Below are positions 61,701-64,000 of a DNA stretch of 64,000 nucleotides, in pieces. Every line of letters begins with the position of its first letter. Positions within the stretch are counted from its first letter, which is position 1. The stretch is from NCBI GenBank assembly GCA_964036155.1, contig OZ038422.1, positions 19,925,201-19,989,200 on the forward strand, read 5' to 3'. A program made the position numbers and the translations under genes. Source of the DNA: Diploscapter coronatus. Its lineage: Eukaryota > Nematoda > Chromadorea > Rhabditida > Rhabditidae. A model generated the notes under the pieces. It searched no databases. It was not told where the DNA came from and worked only from the letters and a program-made list of their open reading frames with translations.

Positions 61701-64000
61701 AAGGCACAGAGCACGGGTCTCGCGAGCAGTGCTTCGCGTGGTAGCAGCACAGGGCGATGAGCTGTTTGCACACAGGACACGAGGCATTGACACGTTTCTG
61801 AAGGAGAATATTGTTTCACAATAGTAGTAATGCTCTCGTGAGGGTTGCTTACCTTGCACATCTTGGTGTGCTGGACGACCCGCTTCATCTTGTGGCAGCT
61901 CATGCGACGGCAATTCGCATCTCTGCACTGGCACGCGTGCACCAGCGATTGGATACATCTCTGCAATCAGTTCATTTTTTCCATCGTTCCCTCCTCCCTT
62001 TCCCCATACCTGAATGCTCTCGAATCTGTTGCTCGTGCTGCTCTCAGCCCCGCTATCTCCGATGATGCTCTTGATGGGTTCCATCTTGTGCTCGTGCTGG
62101 ACGAGTTTGTAGCAGGCATCGCACAGGTCGAAATCGTCGCAGGTGCCGCAGTGCCACTTGGCCTGGCCGGAGCACTTGTTGCACGTGTAGTCCACTTTGT
62201 TCGAGTCCGACTCGTGCAGGGCGTGGCACAAACACAGAGTCGAGTATTTGGCACGTCTGAAAATTAACCAATTGCGACTCTCTCTCTCTCATTTTAGAAA
62301 ATCAAGGCATCCATATTCGTTAACAAGTATAATGTGAATAATATCAAAGTTCCCCCCACCTTAGCGAAGAGAATTCCCAATGCTCGTCCCTGGCTCTGGT
62401 GAGGAAAGTGTCTCTGCCGTCCATCATTTCTGAGGGCATCAGAGGATCGGGGTCCTCGATTGGCTGGTTTTGAATGGAGAGCTGATTTTGCTGAGTGACG
62501 AGACGAATCGTGAAGAAGACCTGCAAAATATGAACGATTTAGTTCGTCGTTCTGACGAATGTTATGATGAATGAGGGTTGACTGACCTCCTTGTGCTTTT
62601 CGAACTGACTGTAGAGCTTGTCAGCCACTTCATTGCCGGTCAGACTGCCCTGTTTCTTCTTGTTCATCTTGTTGCTCTTCTTCAGGTTGTTCTTCTTGCT
62701 CTTGCTGCTCTTCTTCTTGCCTCCCTCAGTGCCTTTGCCCGTCTCATCTTCTTCTCCGTCTCCATCATCAGCCTCCACCTTCACTCTCTGCGCCTCTTCA
62801 GTGTTGGCCTCTCGGATGCAGTCCTCGATGATGTTGGGCCAGAAGTCTCCCTCGAAGTAGGGCAGCATCATGGGCGTGGTGAGGTTGTCGTCTCTGGCCT
62901 GCTTGTAGATGTCTTTGAATTCGATCACCGTCTTCTCTATCACTCCTTTCTCCAGCATCTTCTTATACCAATCCTGAAATTTCAATTCATATCAATTTTT
63001 TTTGTAGATCATCGAAGAACATAAATAAAAAAAATTCAAGTAAAAATTGTGCAATATCACGAGTTTTCTACAGTAATGGACTCAAGTATTTGGTCACCCC
63101 CCATATCCTATTCAATTTCAAGTTAGACTTATGCGCTTATCGAAATTAGCTGAAAGTTGACATACTTTCAGGTCATACATATGCCTTCCTTTAGGTGTGC
63201 AAAGTTTCAGCTCAATACAATAAGTAATGAGAGTTAGACGAGTGGCTGAAAACAAGCCTAATATGATGGGGTGACCCAATGTTTTTTCCCTTCTTGATTC
63301 ATTGCTCGTAGTTAAAAGAAGTGGATCCTTGCACTACGACGCGTATCGGCATATTTCGAACAACACCTTGTTGTTCATTTCTTCATTTTTACCTGAAGTC
63401 TCTTCGGTTTGGGGATCTTCTGCTCAGGGGGATGGCAATGGAAGATGTAGTCGTCGCCTTCGGAAGGAGGACAGGCCCAGATGTGGGCCATCGTGTAGCC
63501 GAGTCGCTTCACGTAATCCAGATATCCAAGGAGAATCTCGTGATAGACATCGGTTCTGAGTTCTCTTGGCTGGAAGAAGTGGACTGAATCCAGATAGGCG
63601 ATGTAGACTCGTCTGGAAATTGAAACAATAAAGATATGCCCTTTCCGAATATTTCTACCTAGCGTTTGGTCCCTTGCAATTGCTACCGTACTCCTGAACG
63701 TGCAGACCAAAGAAGCAGACTTCGGCGCCATCGATCACTTCGAAAGCGAACACTGCCTTTGTGCGGTACGGGAATTTCTCGGGGAACCCTTCTGGGCCAT
63801 ATCTGAAAGAGTCAACTAGTTCGATTCTCAACGAATTCTCCGTACTTGGTCTTCATGAGCGGCTTGACCTCGACTTCTTTGTCCTGGACACAGAGCGTTC
63901 TGATGACCACCTGATACTGGTCTGCGGCAGCCTTGAGTTGGTTGCGAATGAAGCCATTGACCCTGTCCTCGAGGAACTTGGACAGATTATTGTGGGGCAG
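58704..64000 (-). CDS. cbp-1: CBP/p300 histone acetyltransferase and coactivator, C-terminal part
   Basis: Fourteen exons on the minus strand: 63846-64000, 63659-63802, 63393-63612, 62587-62973, 62360-62520, 62010-62256, 61853-61960, 61581-61797, 61167-61421, 60673-60873, 60176-60379, 59379-59626, 58978-59229, 58704-58766; 953 codons, entering from the right edge. The fragment starts inside the HAT domain ([20 protein letters not shown]), with [20 protein letters not shown] and a Lys-rich autoacetylation-type loop. Then come a ZZ zinc finger ([20 protein letters not shown]), TAZ2 ([33 protein letters not shown]), a Q/G/P/M-rich tail with three polyQ runs and a (GQ)4 repeat, and near the end the NCBD-like helix bundle (about 805-849: [34 protein letters not shown]). 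It acetylates histones H3/H4 and bridges transcription factors to the basal machinery in the nucleus. The missing N-terminal part (TAZ1, KIX, bromodomain) should lie to the right. Confidence 0.97.
63071..63308. mobile_element. Degraded mariner-type MITE in a CBP intron
   Basis: Bounded by TA on both sides. The left end is CAGTAATGGACTCAAG followed by TTTGGTCACCCCCCAT. The right end on the minus strand is CGAGCAATGAATCAAG followed by TTGGGTCACCCCATC. The imperfect inverted ends plus TA target sites suggest a decayed Tc1/mariner element of about 240 bp, lying wholly within the intron 62974-63392. Confidence 0.55.

Noticed and set aside
60117..62267. Several plus-strand frames of 70-150 codons over the CBP gene
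   Set aside because: They are antisense to well-supported CBP exons and rich in residues produced by complementing Gln/Pro/Gly codons.

Overview
The window looks like nuclear DNA from a nematode. This is inferred from intron style (short to multi-kb GT-AG introns, AT-rich, ending in TTTTCAG or TTTCAG), GC-richer exons in AT-rich DNA, acceptor-like TTTCAG sites just upstream of first ATGs (as expected for spliced-leader trans-splicing), and gene content. All gene models were spliced by eye from reading-frame phase, splice signals and family knowledge; no database was searched.

Layout. 1-1150: truncated F-box gene inside a long direct repeat, whose second copy is at about 54362-55490. 2223-6540 (+): a three-LOTUS-domain RNA-associated protein. 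6541-28931: about 22 kb with no recognisable gene, made of polypyrimidine/polypurine blocks, foldback repeats and small transposon remnants. 28932-38720 (+): mevalonate kinase with two family-atypical insertions, a likely N-terminal extension and a mariner-type MITE in its first intron. 40159-41993 (-): a CUEDC1-like CUE-domain protein, divergent from 44907-46623 (+), a SWEET sugar transporter. 47485-52640: a 2.5-kb-arm inverted repeat carrying two head-to-head genes of the ELO fatty-acid-elongase family. 53290-54546 (-): an F-box plus kelch-repeat protein. 55997-57821 (+): glucosamine-6-phosphate deaminase. 58704-64000 (-): the C-terminal 953 codons of a CBP/p300 acetyltransferase (part of HAT, ZZ, TAZ2, Q/G/P-rich tail, NCBD), continuing past the right edge.

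The genes do not form an obvious operon or pathway. Conserved single genes (LOTUS, MVK, CUEDC1, SWEET, GNPDA, CBP) are mixed with a lineage-specific duplicated zone at 47-55 kb (palindromic elongase pair, duplicated F-box gene).

The most unusual feature is the elongase pair. Both copies keep full open reading frames across six exons and the family scaffold, but the catalytic HxxHH box is absent from both (tyrosine/phenylalanine in its place). The 5' flanks of the two copies are more alike than their coding exons, which points to gene conversion or a shared constrained promoter.
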